Below are positions 11,831-25,589 of a DNA stretch of 64,000 nucleotides, piece after piece. The notes beneath the pieces were generated by a model. It ran no database searches. It was given only the letters and a program-made list of their open reading frames with translations, and was not told the DNA's origin. The translations under genes were made by a program, and so were the position numbers. The stretch lies in contig SSNU01000144.1 of assembly GCA_012064415.1 (NCBI GenBank), positions 51,084-115,083 of the forward strand. Direction: 5' to 3'. How positions within the stretch are numbered: position 1 is the stretch's first letter; each line of letters starts with the position of its first letter. Source of the stretch: Gyrodactylus bullatarudis. Its lineage: Eukaryota > Platyhelminthes > Monogenea > Gyrodactylidea > Gyrodactylidae.

Positions 11831-14800
11831 TTCTCTCCCCCTTCTTTTTCTAAAGTACGTTATTTTCAATAAATTTTTTTCAACAACTTGAAAAGTGGAA
11901 GAATGGCCAAAAAGCTTTTAAGAATCAAAATTAATGATGCTTAAAATTCTCTTGGTTCACTAGGTTAACTATGAGAATAGTAAGCACTAGGCTAGGGTGA
12001 AATTTTTAACCTCATATTAGGACCAACTTTTCTGATAGAACTATCAATTCTAAGCATGAGTCGAAAATGATTCTCCATTATGTCATTTGGTTTTAAAAAT
12101 CCAAACATTTTCAAATCGCCGCTCAATTTTCAATGAATTTTTACTAAGCAATCACTAAAATCCGGAATATCTTGGCCATTTAATGGATTTCTCAAGTTTT
12201 ATCTTCAAAAATAGTGATCTTGTCATCAAAAGGAGCTTCATGGTTAATCTCGTTATTTTATCATGTCCGTGCAAAAATGTGCAATGACATAATGGAGAAT
12301 GACTTTCACGCTTTAAAATTATGCAAAACATGATCTGAGTACTAAAATTTATCAGAAAAGTAAATCCTCTCGTGAGTTGTTCGGAGAATTAAGTGAAAAC
12401 ACTCGGCTATATTCGGCATAACTTACTTTCCCTATTAAGAGGATTCTTCCATTCAATCCTTCTACAGATAATTTTCATCTCGGATCGTAATCATAAAAAT
12501 ATTAGCCCAGACAAAGGACTAAGTTGCCGTTTCAAATGTGACTAAAAATGATTTCCTTTTTGATAATTTATTATTTTTATCGGTGCACTTTTTCACCTTG
12601 ACTTTCAATGAACAAAAAACCATGATACCTAGAGGTGTGTATTATAATAGTACTCGTTTGATAACTCTAATACTTTCTAATGATATAACTAATCTATCTG
12701 CACTCTTGGTAAAAATCAAGAGGAATACGAATCCTTTTGATTTATTTCTTCTTCCTGCTTATTGTAATAATTTAACAGGTGTTGGAGCCAATGTGAATGG
12801 GTGTTATTTTTCTCTAATGGCTAATGAAAATTCCTTCAAGATAGATGATATATGAAGATTATCACGTGGGGTGATCTCTTTGAAGTTTACCCGTGTTTTT
12901 GGCCTAGTTTTAAAGAGTTCCTCAAGGAATTTTTTGCATCAATTAGATTTTAGATCTCAGAGTGTATTCTATATCTCAAACTAGAGATTTATTCGGCGAG
13001 TTTATTTGATTTTCTCAGCTAATTTTCATCAAAAGTAAAACTAGCTTTTAACTACTTCTTTTATGAATGACGAAACTTGACATTGGCTCTTTTGATAACA
13101 CGGATGGTAGTGAACCAATCAGATTTAAGTAAATTAAAATCCCCTTTGAATTAAGCTTAATAACTTCAAGTCCATAAACTAATACGATACTTCTGTGGAA
13201 AGAGTGTTAGATTAAGTTTCAGATTTGCTCTTCTCGGAACATATTTTAGTTGATGTATTTATCCAGAAAATTTCGCTGATTTTGCAATTTTCGCAATGCT
13301 CTTCCAACATCGAAACGATTTTAGAAAACGAAATGATCTGGTACATGATTTTACAAATTTCGCACAGATTCGGAATCAAGATGAAAATTTACATTGGACT
13401 TTATACATCCCGATAAAAGTTTGGGAATATTTTTTTTATTTCACCGCCAATGTAATTATATCTTTCAAATTGAAATGTCCAATTGGATCCTTTTATTCTT
13501 GATAAGTCCAACCAAACAGGCTTTAAGTAGTTTCATATTCATTGAAGATTAAAGGCCTTTTGAAGAATTCAGACTCGACACGAAATGGAGTTTAAAAAGT
13601 TTACCCTAGCCTAGTAACATTTATAATATATAAACTCTGAATGAAATTATGCCCTTTAACAACAAAATATGAAGAAAAGCATTCTAGCTTACTTATTTGA
13701 ATTTGTGAAATTTTGAAATTATCCAATGAATTTTTTCAGATTAATAGCTTAAACACTATGAAAACTGCTGGCCAAATCCTGCCTAAATATTCAATGATCG
13801 TAAAATAAAATTAAAATATTTGACCACCTCAATAATCATTCAGTGAAATATTGAAGTTATAAGTTAAAATTGAGATGAATTTTGTCATCTTCATAGTCAA
13901 AATTTAATTTAATCTTTAAGAAAAATCTCTTGAATAACTTACAAAAACACATGCAAAGCAGGAGAGCGTAAAAAAATTATGAAATGAAAAAGAATACATG
14001 AGAATACGTATTATGGGCCGGGAAAGTAGAAGCTTAATTCTAATTGGATAATTTTATTGGGATTTTAAATTAAATTTTAGAATTTTTAAAATCCTCGTTT
14101 AGTTGATTTGAAGTATAATTACATATTTTTGTTTTCCATATCCTTACCTATAAGTACGGATACGATTAGTTTGAGTCAAAGTGCTAAAAGCTACAAAGAA
14201 CATGGTACACTTACAGGACCTAGAAATTCTTAATCTTCCCGTTTAGTTAGGAAATGAATTTGATATTTTTTAATTTTCACCATTTAAAAAAATAGGGATC
14301 CAGTCTAATATATGTTCTCTTTCGAGAGGAATCAAATGCTCAATTCAATATCTCTGTTCCTTCCATTCAAATTACTGCATTCCTAAAGAGAACGTTTTAG
14401 ACATAAAAAAATGTATGCCTATTTCTATTTCTTTCTCTCTTTAACCAAAATTTTGTATTCAGCTCCATAAAAATTTAGACAATAAACTCGGTACTCTTTC
14501 ACTTGAGAGTTAGCTCAATCGTTTTTCCATATACATTTTCCCATATTTTATGCCTCAAAAATATGAGGAGGTAGTCGTGGGAAGGGGGAGGGGGTTGAGA
14601 GTATGAATGCTGAAGAGGAGGAGAGAAATGCAGATGGGCAGAGTCTGAATAATATTATTATTATTTATGAATAAAGATTCCCATTCAAATACAGATTCAT
14701 TTACATCATTTGAATCATTAAGTATTCCCTCTATATATATACAATATTTGACCAATACAAGCCATGGAACCAGTATGAAACCATCAGACCAAGGATCTAT

Positions 14801-15069
14801 TCTCATTTGGTTTATCCTTCAACTAGATTCGAATTTGTTAAAGATTTTTCTTTTCTCAAATACGTATTGATTTAACGCCAAATTACCGTTTTTTTGAACT
14901 TTGAGCTGAACTATTTTATCGATTTCAAAGTGGGAGAGTGGCAAAAAGAAGTTTTTCAAAACAAGAGAATAAACTATGCTAAATCTGATCTAATATTAGG
15001 TTTTGTGAAAATTTCTCGAAAAAGCCACTTATGTTTAATGAATTATAATTCATATAATTATATATCAAA

Positions 15070-15273
15070 CTATTCTCCTGCACGTTTCTGCCACCTTTCT
15101 GAGAGCATATCTATTCCTCTTCTCCAAAATTCTTGAGGTTTCTGACCAAAATACGCGTTGACAGAATTCAAAACATCATCTCTCGAGTTGAAGATTTTCC
15201 CTTTCAGATGATGTTGTAATGATCGGAAAAAATGATCTAGACTTAAAGGTGGATGTTCCAGTACAATCAAATC
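15070..15273 (-). pseudogene. mariner-type transposase, C-terminal remnant
   Basis: The minus strand encodes about 67 residues matching the end of mariner transposases: an EHPP block, FRSLQHHLKG, IFNSRDD, FGQKPQEFWRRGI and LSERWQK. In the family this is the part around and after the last catalytic Asp. The segment that normally reads YSPDLAP-DY is shrunk (PPLSLDHFF), removing that acidic residue's usual context. Nothing upstream continues the frame, so the copy is dead. It lies inside the protocadherin intron, antisense to the gene. A related remnant is at 48031-48180. Confidence 0.85.
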
Positions 15274-16169
15274 GAGGGTATAACTCCCTCGACTTCTGTT
15301 GCATTGCCCTAAATGACTGGATATAATGGTCAGTATTTAACATTTAATGGTGATATTCAGCTTTCTTGTTTAATTCCTTGTTCCTGATTATCTTCTTTTG
15401 ATCACACTCCCACTTTCGAATCAATCAGCTTAAAATTCAAAAACTCTGAATCTGGTTCTATCGAAAGACTTGAAAATCATCAATTCTTTGTATTCGAGTA
15501 ATCTCGATCTATACTAGGTCTTCTTACTTACTGAACTACTCTGGCTAGGCTTTGGATCGTTATCTGTGAGCTGAAATTGACATTTTTTCCTTCATATCAA
15601 TCAAATGAGCAAAAGACCGGAATAATTGTAAAAATTTCTATTGGCTCCTTGAAGAGCTGCTCTGTTAAATGCTTCAAGAGTTACATTTGGGACAGGTTCA
15701 AATGTTCATTTACAAATCGAATTATAATCCGTAAATACAACAACAAGATACATTTACTTTTCGTGTATATTGTGAACGCTGTGTGAAGCCATCAAATTAT
15801 CTTTATCAATTTCTCTTCTCTTGCCGTTTGTATTTTTTTATCTGTTCAAAAACTGAAATTGAACGGAATCTACACCCAGAATATACGTACATATTATGCA
15901 TTCCATACACTGGTAATATCAACTGTAGCTTGTTTGTTGGAGGAGATGTTGGTACATGAAAATTACGTGTTTCTTTGAGTGAAACCATTCCTCTTCTTCT
16001 TCTTAAATGATTCGTGTTGTGTTTTTTTCTCTAGATCTGGATAAAATAGAAATAACATCAATTTTCTTTTCCAACCTTGGCTCTTGAGGTTCCCTCTAGT
16101 CGTCTTTTATGCTAGACATTTTCGTTTCGATCACTTGCGAGTAACGTGTTGAAACCTACATCTATTCTC

Positions 16170-16320
16170 AGTGAATTTATGCCCTAGTGGGTCATATATA
16201 TTGGACAAATAACTTTCTTAAAGAGAGTTAAAATAATTTACTGACCACTTTTCTGAAAGATGAACTAATATTCTTTCTAATGAACTATGACTTATCAATA
16301 AGAAGTTATGACAATTCAGA
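16170..16320 (-). repeat. Dispersed repeat A, copy 2 (inverted relative to 283-458)
   Basis: The reverse complement of this stretch aligns with 283-458, including the 'tccaatatatatgaccca' block. It lies near the 3' end of the large intron, so the two inverted copies bracket exon 1 and most of the intron. Confidence 0.7.
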
Positions 16321-16724
16321 CCACCCAAGACACACTTTTACTGATTTAAGAAAGTAAAGTAAATTCTGAGTACATTCTGAAATACAAACTAGTTTTCTTT
16401 TCGTTTTTTCACAGCTGCATTTGAATTTCAGATTTAGATGCTGTCTAATACTGTCCTTTCAAAACACTTGGTATTTTATCTCTTTAATTCAATGCTCCAG
16501 TTTCACAGAAATTCGTCATCCTCTATGGCCGAATTCGGATTCTTCGTCTAATGTTGAGATCAGTTAGAAATCGATAAAAATTTTAAGGTCCAAGGTTGAA
16601 AAAGTGGAAAATTGAGTTTCTTATAAAATTGGTCAATTCTCATCTGCTCATGTCAATTACGTTTATAAAAAATATACATCATTAAATAATGATAGTGACA
16701 AAGAACCTCTTTTTTATTCTCTAG

Positions 16725-17060
16725 GACGATCAGCAGAATGACGGTGTCATTTTTGATCAGATGATACCGAGTGAATTGATCGATACTGGCCAATCGCTCA
16801 TATTTATCTCCTCAAACGACTTGTTGATGTCATCTTCAATTAACTCAATTTATCCCACTGTCAAATCGACAACAAATCACCATTTCAGCACTAATAATGC
16901 TTATCATCTTATCGACAATGTTGTAAACTGTTTTGATAACAATACCAGTGCCATTGTTACCTCAACAAGTGGTATTCCTCTTGTACATAATATCCAAGTC
17001 AATACAAACAGCAATCATGCCCAAATCAATCCTATCAACAACACTATGAATCAATATTAA
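16725..17060 (+). CDS. Protocadherin-like receptor, exon 2 (residues 948-1058, C-terminus)
   Basis: The reading frame opens exactly at the acceptor 'ttctctag' (16721-16724) and joins exon 1 in phase 0, giving NEYH followed by DDQQNDG and then IFDQMIPSELID. It runs 111 codons to TAA at 17058-17060, for a total of 1058 residues. The segment is polar and rich in Asn, Ser and Thr with no membrane segment, fitting the distal cytoplasmic tail. I see no known signalling motif. Evidence is the exact phase match, good splice sites and continuous acidic and polar character; there is no transcript. I found no canonical AATAAA within about 800 bases downstream. Confidence 0.8.
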   Translation, partial: DDQQNDGVIFDQMIPSELIDTGQSLIFISSNDLLMSSSINSIYPTVKSTTNHHFSTNNAYHLIDNVVNCFDNNTSAIVTSTSGIPLVHNIQVNTNSNHAQINPINNTMNQY

Positions 17061-20000
17061 AATACTCATGTATTTATTATAATGAGAAATATATGAGAAA
17101 TTATATATGTCTATTATATGCATAATATGTCTCTCTTTATTACAATTCCATTCTTTGGAGATTAGTCTAAGTGTTAAATGTTATCGTGAATGTTGAAACA
17201 AACTACTGAATTCCGTGAGTATTGAATCCTCGAGAAAATTAGAAATCTCAAAATGACCTATCCCATCTATTTACTTCTCATCTTGGAATACTTTACCTCT
17301 GTTTAAGACTTAATATCAGTACTTTGAGCTATCAATTTCTCTTGAGTTTATTTAAGAGAGGGGAGAGAGATTACTGATTAAGTTGTTTCTTAATTTGATA
17401 AGCTCTTAATTTTATTTGGGATTTTTAATTTCTTACTTATTCTTAGTCTTAATTTGATACATTTATCATTTATTCTAGCTTGCTAATCCAAAGCAAATTT
17501 CCTAGAGGATTAATCAACGTCCTAGTTTATATTTTTAATTTCTCCTCAAGCTGAGCTCTAGAATATCATCATCTGGTTTAATTTATTTGAATGCTTAGTA
17601 TGTGATTACTTAAATGTATGTCCTTAATCCACTATAAATAACGGGGTCCACATTACAAATATAACACCATGAACTAGAGCTGAGTCTCATCACTTCAAAT
17701 TTCATTGATTTTCAGCACTGTCTCACCTCTTACTTGATTGGTCTAGATGAAATGCCATTTTCTCAGGACTTTTTCGAGCATCTTCAAAGTATCGCTAAAA
17801 CAACCTGAAAACGCCCCATCAGAAGATGATTGATGAGGATTGTGTGATTCATAATTTGAAGTGGTAAGTATTTCATAATTTACCCTAAACTAATCTCGAT
17901 AGGGCTGAATAAGGAAAAAACCTCTTGTTCATTCATTCATTGTTATTTTTTTCAATTTAATCAATCAAAGCCTTTATCATCTTCAAGATGAAAGAATTAC
18001 ATTCAGAAATTGACACCTTACTTGTCGTTAGCTGGGGGAAGGTTTTCCTCCACCAAAACAGGCAACATCAGACAGAGATTTTTCATGTTTTTTTTCTAGA
18101 CACCCACTTGAAATAGTTTTGCACTTTGCCTCTGGAAGAAAAGTAGATTGACTTTTTTCTATATAAGGAAAAAAACTCATGATAAGCTTCAGTTATCTTT
18201 TTTTCAATTTTCCATTCCCTTGACTTTGCATTCTTGCATAAACAGTTCTACTGCTACAGGAAAAAGTAGATTTTAATCCTAGCTAAAATGATCTCCTACT
18301 CTTGGGAAATGCATAGTTTTCTCTGAGTTCTAGGATTTATCTTTTTCCATTCTTGCTAAACAAAATTCCCTGCCTCTTTAATCAACTTTGATCTAAGAAA
18401 TTTAGTACTTTTTTATTTATATCTTTTAGTAATCCGAAATTGAGGCCAAACCAGATGAGAGACCATTCAAGATGTATTTACTCTGTCTAGCTGGGCTGAT
18501 ATGTCAAAAACTGTTAATTTGGAACGGCCAATGTATAACTTCCACACTCGCCGGACATGAATGCAACACGATTAAAGCTTATAAGAAACTATTCTTTCCT
18601 CACGAATGAGATATCTCAACCGTGTGCTAGTAGTCACGTACTAACTTCATTTATGTTATCAAATATCAACTACTTTACATTATTGACCATTCATATACAC
18701 ACCACTCGAATTCAACTTCTACATTCATATACCTGTATTACTAATCAATTTGCAAGTAAATTTGAGATCAATATTTCACGAGGATCACGAATATGATGAC
18801 AGTATCACTTTACTATCATAAAACTATTAAGACATGTACTTGGCGAAATTCTTGATCAATTACCAACTTCATATTTATTTATTTACTCCTCAGTTTATGA
18901 TTTATTTGGTGGGCGGCATCGCCTTGTTAATTGTTTGATTTATTTCATTGAATTACTATTGTATTTTCTTTTTTCTGGTGAATAAGAAATTAAACTCACG
19001 AATGAATACAACAACGTTCAGCATAATACAGCTAAGGATATATTCATAAATCTGCCGAAATCTTATATTCTCATTTCCTAGGAACAATTTTAATTAATAA
19101 CTGTTTCAACGAATCCAGATACTTTGAGGAAATGTTCACAGTGAATTTGATTTTGCTTATTGAACTATCTCTAACTTGATTAATGTATTTGTATGTATAG
19201 TTACTCTGGAATACTCACTGAGTAATACTCAACCTCTAAAGTTTTTTCACAGTAATATAAAACGCTGTAAATTCATATGAAATTTATTGATACAATTTTT
19301 GTTGAGACTGAATCGGTCTGACCGATAAGTCTTGACGAAATTTATCTCTCTAAATATAAATATAAATTTTTATTGATTAATATTTCGGATGCATAAAAAA
19401 TGTAAATGAAAGAAATTGTTTATTCTGATAAATATTTTGGGTTTGAAAGTTTCAATTTGAAACTTTACATGCTATCAAAAGAAACAAATTTATTTCAGAA
19501 ATTGAGTTATTTAGAATTTGTTTAATCCTATCAATTTTAGCCTTAACAATCTCGTGTGGCAATTAAATTTCACCTCGTCTGGCGAGAATCGTTCCATCTG
19601 CTGTTTTTCAACTCAGTTATTCCTTATTTCTACATCAGGTATTAATCATTGAATGAATTTGTGATTGGTTCTTAAAGCTCAATTTCAAAGCAACTTACGT
19701 CATCATGAATCCAGTCATAAGCTCTAATTTTAGGTCAAATGTGCATTCCAAATCATGACAAAATTGCCGCTTTCTTAAATCCGATGCTATCAATTCCCTG
19801 TACTATTAATGATCCGTCTTTTCACCTGATTTACTTTCGAAAACCGATCCACTCACCAAGTTATCAATAACCATTCGACGCTAATCATTGGAGCGATGGC
19901 TAGCTGACGTCTTGACAGTCTAAAGCTTTTTTCGCATTAGTTGAGATAATTCCAGAGTCAACTGGTCAAACTGAGTTCTTAGGTCTGTGAAGGAATGAAG

Positions 20001-22941
20001 GCGACTTGAGAAAAACTCTGAGCTCCGTATTTAATACACTTTCATTCTCTCTGAGTTAATAAAAATACTAATTGATTTATGAATTTAATATTTTATTGAG
20101 CAGTTTAATTACAACAGGAATAGATTGAGTCAGCATTTTAGGTTGAGCACTTTTGAGATTCTTTATGAACATGGGAGCTGTATAGATAATGTAAGATTAA
20201 AAAAAATAGTATTACTATAAAGTAGGTAAGAGATACCAAGCATATCTGATTAAACACGACATAGTGTATCCTGATCCATCATACCGGGTACTAGACACCT
20301 TTCGACAATGCGAGTTGCCCTAAGCATATAAGCCCGCTAGTAGACTTGCTATTCTCGGGATTTTTATTAGCATTGAATAACCATACTACCATAGTGACTA
20401 AAATATCCAACACATTATCATGAATTATGCGTAAGTGAAATGACCTTGACATAGAATTCCCAATCCAGTGTGATTATCGACCATTAATTTTAATTATGAA
20501 TTTGCATGGTTACTTCAAAGTAGGTATGTTATTTTCATTATATTAATATTTTAACGTGTAATTGTTGATCATTACCCGGAAGGAAATTTGAGAAATAGAC
20601 GTTTTTTCAAGCACACAAGTAAAAAAAAATCTCGAAAATGATCTTAGTATAGCCAATATTTTTCAATAAATTTTTTTCTAAAAATTCCTCGATTCCACTA
20701 GAATCTAATAAGGATGTCAATAGAGTCTACTGAATAGATTTTGTCAGATTTTCGATGCACTCAGTACTTGTTTTCCAATTCTAGACTGTCCTTCAACTGA
20801 ACATATGGCAGAAGTTGATCTCAAATATTATTATTATTCAAGACTAATGAAGGGTCGAAAATTATCTTGGCAATCTGAAAGGTTTAAAGAAGAACGAAAG
20901 ATACTGGCTTAATCGATCTGGGATTTCAATCCTCGAATTCAAAATACGCTTATTCACTGTTCTAACAGCTAAGGAAAGAAGGGATCAAGGCCGATATACA
21001 CGCAGAATGTACCTCAAACCCTTACAAATTTGCTTCTATAAAGTGCTTCTATAATGTTGAATTTGGATGAATTCTATTCGATCAAAGATGTTTACAGTTT
21101 GTTGATCGAGAAATTTAGCAAGTTCTCTCTGGCAATCAATAAATTTCCATGGAATTCAGTTAACCCATTTTCGAGGGTATTGACAAGATATAGAGACATT
21201 TCACGGTTTATTTGAACAGTTGTTGTTTTCTACTTGTAAGTCTACCTATATGTGATCATAAACTTTAATTGGCTATACAATCATGAGGGTGGCAAGTTTT
21301 TGGTGGAAAGAGAGAATGCAAAATTTCTACGACTAAATACTCGAATGCTATTGGTCTAAATGTGATGAGATTTGAGAAAGAAATGGATGATGATAATTTT
21401 ACTGTTTATCGATGTACTTTTATGGTGTTTTCAAGAATTAAGAAAAAGCAGTTCCAGAATTAGTATTGATAAGAATTGATCGGATATTTTTATTCATCAA
21501 AGATCGAAGGGTTAGGTTCCTTTAAATGTTTCTCAAGAAAGTCAGCCTATTCAGAGGATTTGAAGGATAATTTTACGAATTTGAATTCTTGCTTCTAGTG
21601 ATCCACCAGGCAAGAAGATGTAGAGTAATCTAAGTAGTTCGACCAGGAATTGAACGAATTCAAAATTTCAGACATGCTACTACTTAGTTGGTGTACCTGA
21701 TCGAAGTAGAAAAATGCTCTCAAAAGAAAAGCAGCCTATTGGCATGATAGTTTAGTCAGTTCGATGGCAAATGGCGATAATTTTGAGAAAACATGAAAAA
21801 CAGATGACAGATCTTACTGACTAAAAGATGTAAAAAGTATACCCTTCTAAAGAGCGCTAAACCTATTTTAAGGTCGTTTCAATGCTGGAAAGCATTCAGA
21901 ATTGCGAATAAAATTGAAAAAGAAGAAGTTTTTTGGTTTCCGGAACAAATTTGATGCTGAATTCAACGCTCTTTCCACTGATGTATCGTATGAGTTTACA
22001 TTATTCTTGGTCTCGAATAAATTAAGCTTTATTATTAAGGGTGTTTTTCACTGAGTTCGAATTTACTTGAATCTGATTGGTTCACTGAGGAAATAACTCA
22101 AAATACTATGCCTTCTTCTCTTTCCAGAGATACCCCAATGCAACCCAGAAGACAACGTAGTCAGATAGGAAGGGAACAACGTAGTAGTTAACTTGAAGAA
22201 GAACTTGAAAATAAACACTCGGATATTTGATCAACAATCACACAATTAAAAATACTAATATTACAATAATGAAAAAAATAATTTAAAAATACACTTTGAA
22301 GAGTGACAAAATGGGGAAATTCATAGAATTAAAATGGAGTAGATGGGATAGATAACCACGGATATCTCTCAGGGAGAGACTAATGCCTCAGAAAATTCAG
22401 CATAAATTCATGATAAAAGTGTGTGAATAATTATTAATCGGTAGAAGGATACAGCTATATCCTCCGAATAGGTTCGTGGATGCTTATATGAGGTGCAGAG
22501 CTCAGGGTTTGTCAGAAAAGTGAGTACTCTCTCATGAGAATCAGTTACAAATGACTAATGATTAATCAGATATGAAATGATGAAAAAAAGGTTGAAACTT
22601 AGCACTCGTTCCCTTTGTCTGCGGGACGCACTGGCTATTGGTCTGCTGATGATGAGACTAAAAAAATAAAAAAGAGAATTATTTATGCAGTTTTACGAGC
22701 GAAAAAAACTTAAAAAGCCTAATAAATCTTTCCAAATTATTCTTTTCTTCACACAAATTGGGAAATTTGTAACCGCACCTCGATTCTTGAATTCTCTTTT
22801 GAAAGCTGACTCGTAGTTTAACCCTTTTGTGAGGTTCCCCCAGTATAGGACGATTATTAAAAGTCGGAAGTTCTTATATGTAGATTAATAGAAGATTAAA
22901 GGACACTATAGGGTAAAATTTTAAGTTAAAATAAGCCTATA
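17061..22941. other. Downstream non-coding region
   Basis: Should begin with the 3' UTR of the protocadherin gene. After that I see no gene: the open frames are short and AT-driven, such as 18557-18796. A short segment near 22120-22160 ('agaagacaacgtagtcag') recurs at 45940-45960. The stretch 20260-20350 is a little richer in G and C without recognisable content. Confidence 0.6.
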
Positions 22942-23441
22942 CTATGGCGACCAGAAAAAGGCATACTTTATGATGAAAAAAGGCAATTTTTAATTCTGAA
23001 AAAGGCAAAAAAAGGCAAATTCATAAAAACGAATGTTTCTCACGAGAAGCATCCCAAGAAGATATGTGCTGAAAGCGGACTTAAAGGAGATCTCATTAAA
23101 AATCCAAAAAGTAGCTTTAACAACATAGTAGAGCAAAAAAGGTATATTCATGAAATCGAATGTCTCTCACAAGTAGTAATTAAAAAAAATTAATCAATTC
23201 TTCAAACCTTTCAAGTGGATAGAATTAGAATGAGATGTTGAGTTGGATAAGCCATTTCTATTGGCTGTTTACGGAGTCCCCCCCTAAAATTAGATTCAGA
23301 CAATGAAAATTTAACTAAGATCAAGATAAACAAGGATAAAAAATTTGCACAATCCTTGAAAAAAATGAAAAAGCAATCCTTTTTAAAAAAGGCAAAAAAA
23401 AGGCAAGCCTCCTCGAAATAGGCATAGAAGGAGGTCGCCCT
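22942..23441. mobile_element. Non-autonomous hAT-like element, about 500 bp
   Basis: The ends are imperfect inverted repeats (left GGCGACC, right GGTCGCC, with 'aggcat' blocks further in). The element is flanked by an 8-bp direct repeat 'agcctata' (22934-22941 and 23442-23449), the duplication length typical of hAT. The interior is marked by repeated 'aaaaaggca' runs and has no transposase frame. Element class is inferred from duplication length and ends. Confidence 0.6.
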
Positions 23442-23449
23442 AGCCTATA

Positions 23450-25589
23450 GTAATCAAGAAAAAAAATTAATAACACTTTAAATTCATTAGATAATCATAA
23501 TCAACCAGTCAAAGCTTCACAATTCCATTTGGTTGAGAACCTACTGATTGAAGAATATTGAGGTATTTGAGTTGAATATTTTCGGTTGCCCTGGTTATAT
23601 AACGCAGGTCCAAACAATATTTTTCTATCATGCACGCTAAACAAATCTGAAAAGTACCCAAAGAGATATCCAAACTTGGATAAAATAACCGATATTAGTA
23701 AAAAAGGTTTTCATCTACTTACTAGTAGACGAGAAATTCAATAGAAAACCGACTTTAGTATTAAAAGAATACTTATTAAATAGAATTTTATTAAGAATAG
23801 TTTTATATTAATTTAGAGTCTTTTCCTTGATATTCTCATCGTCTCTGAAAGATTAGATAGAGATTTTAAACTCAAAACTGTAGTTATCTTATAAGCTATG
23901 ATAAATTTCGAGCAAGCAATTGCATATTTGAAATCTACAGCTATCGTTAAAGCTATCTACATGAGTTATGCATATTTATTGTAGCTAAATAAATTTCTCT
24001 AACTATGATCACTTCAAAAATATCCAAAATTCATTCAAAATTTACTTTCATAATATAGATATTTCAAAATAAATATTATTATGGCACAGCTACTTCCAAG
24101 TAGATAGACAAATGAAAAATATATTTAGGATTTAGAGAGTGTAGAAGATAAACTTACATTGACCTGATCAATTCAAAGTGTTTTCAAACACTCATGAATG
24201 GAGCGGTTTTTGTCAAGATGCTTCTACGTTAACGGCTCGTTTCATCATTGATATTTTTGTCTGGCAACTATGGTAAAGATGTAAAAATTAAATGATATTG
24301 GATAAATGAAATTATTAGTTCATAAATAGGCACATTTTGATTCTAGAGTAAGGAACTGTTGAACCTTCTTCATAAAATGGAACTATCAAGTGTAGAACAC
24401 AATACGTGTTACACAAAATATGGCGGACTCTTCAGCAGTCGAGTAATTTTACAATTTGAAGAAAAATGAGCTCTGTTGAGACTTAAGTTATTCTCTGCCA
24501 ACTGACCAAATAAAATAAAAAGTCTAATTCTTTAGATAAGCTGATAACTTGAGTAACAAGAGTTACGCATTTTGGTAAAATACTCCACTTTCATGAGGAA
24601 TTTCTTGAATAAAAAGGTGACTCACAGACTTTGACTAGGTAGTATACAGAACTGTCAACTCTTCCATGGTGTGAAATTTACTTGTAATCTCTACTCGATT
24701 CTGATTGGCTGACTTGTTCAAATATGATTGGTTAGTCCTTTAATGGTTAATCACATTTGACTCTAGTCAGCATGGCTTTTGAGACTACTAGTGACTTACC
24801 ACCTATAATTATAAATACAGGAGTCAATTAGTGGCTTCGTCATCGTCACTATTAGTGGTCAGTAGGGATAGATTTTTCAGTTCTAATATGCTCAATTTAA
24901 TTTCCCTGGTTGAAAATGTGGCTCAGAATGAATTTTTAGTTCGAACTATTTAAATTTTGTTCTATTAAAGTGGCAGTGATAGTGTCAAAGTTACATTTTT
25001 AGTAATAAATCTCTCAAATTTGATCTTGTTACTTTTAAGTAGTCATCGAAGATTTACAGGTTTTCGATGGAAATACAAGTAGTTGATCCGTAAGACTAAA
25101 TTTAAAATGATTACGAGAAAAATATTTTAGCCAAAATCAACTTCAGCAAATTTTTCATCTCATTAATTTTAACACAAAATCATTATTTCTATTGCAACCA
25201 GTTCATAAATAGATTTCGGACCATATATTTTATACATAATTTGATTTCTCCTCAAAAGACCATTCAGATTCTGTTCAAGGTTAGAAATCGAAAATTTGCA
25301 AAATCTATCCCCAGTGGTCAGTAAATCTTCTTCAAAAAGTCTCTTGAAATCGTTTTCGAAATATACTACATGAAGGCCAAGTAATCAAAATCTGATAGGC
25401 TATAAAATGTGTATAAATTGATCTTGGTTTAATTATCAAGAAATATTTATTTTCTAATACAAATTTAAATGGAAAATGTTTCAAAATATTCTCGATCAAC
25501 TATCATGAATGAGTATTGTTTTTCAAAGACGTCCTAATATCCACTCAAATTCATAATTTGGAAATATATAAAAAGGAGATGTATTTTAA
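23450..25589. other. Repeat-rich non-coding region
   Basis: Contains a repeat copy related to 5670-5820 (23560-23700), a short palindromic block near 23725-23760 shared with 42760-42810, and the second copy of dispersed repeat B (24970-25315). No coding sequence is recognised. Confidence 0.55.
24970..25315 (+). repeat. Dispersed repeat B, copy 2
   Basis: Aligns with 9599-9865 in the same orientation, from 'tggcagtgatag' to the block before 'tttgcaaaa'. It is longer because of extra internal AT-rich sequence. No terminal structure was found. Confidence 0.6.

Larger units (their letters stand above)
5065..16724 (+). other. Large phase-0 intron of the protocadherin gene
   Basis: An 11,660-bp intron with donor GTGAGT and acceptor 'ttttattctctag'. 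It holds repeat fragments only: repeats related to others at 5670-5870 and 9599-9865, a foldback repeat (10480-10730), a repeat related to 45690-45910 (11618-11830), a mariner remnant on the minus strand (15070-15273) and an inverted repeat copy (16170-16320). The longer open frames inside, such as 12538-12855, resemble no protein I know and have AT-rich, chance-like composition. Confidence 0.8.

Noticed and set aside
12538..12855. 105-residue open frame inside the large intron as an extra protocadherin exon or nested gene
   Set aside because: No cadherin motif, the direct phase-0 join of the two exons needs no exon here, and the composition is that of chance AT-rich sequence.
22635..22660. 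CUGAUGA match near 22640
   Set aside because: No GAAA at a suitable distance and no stems.
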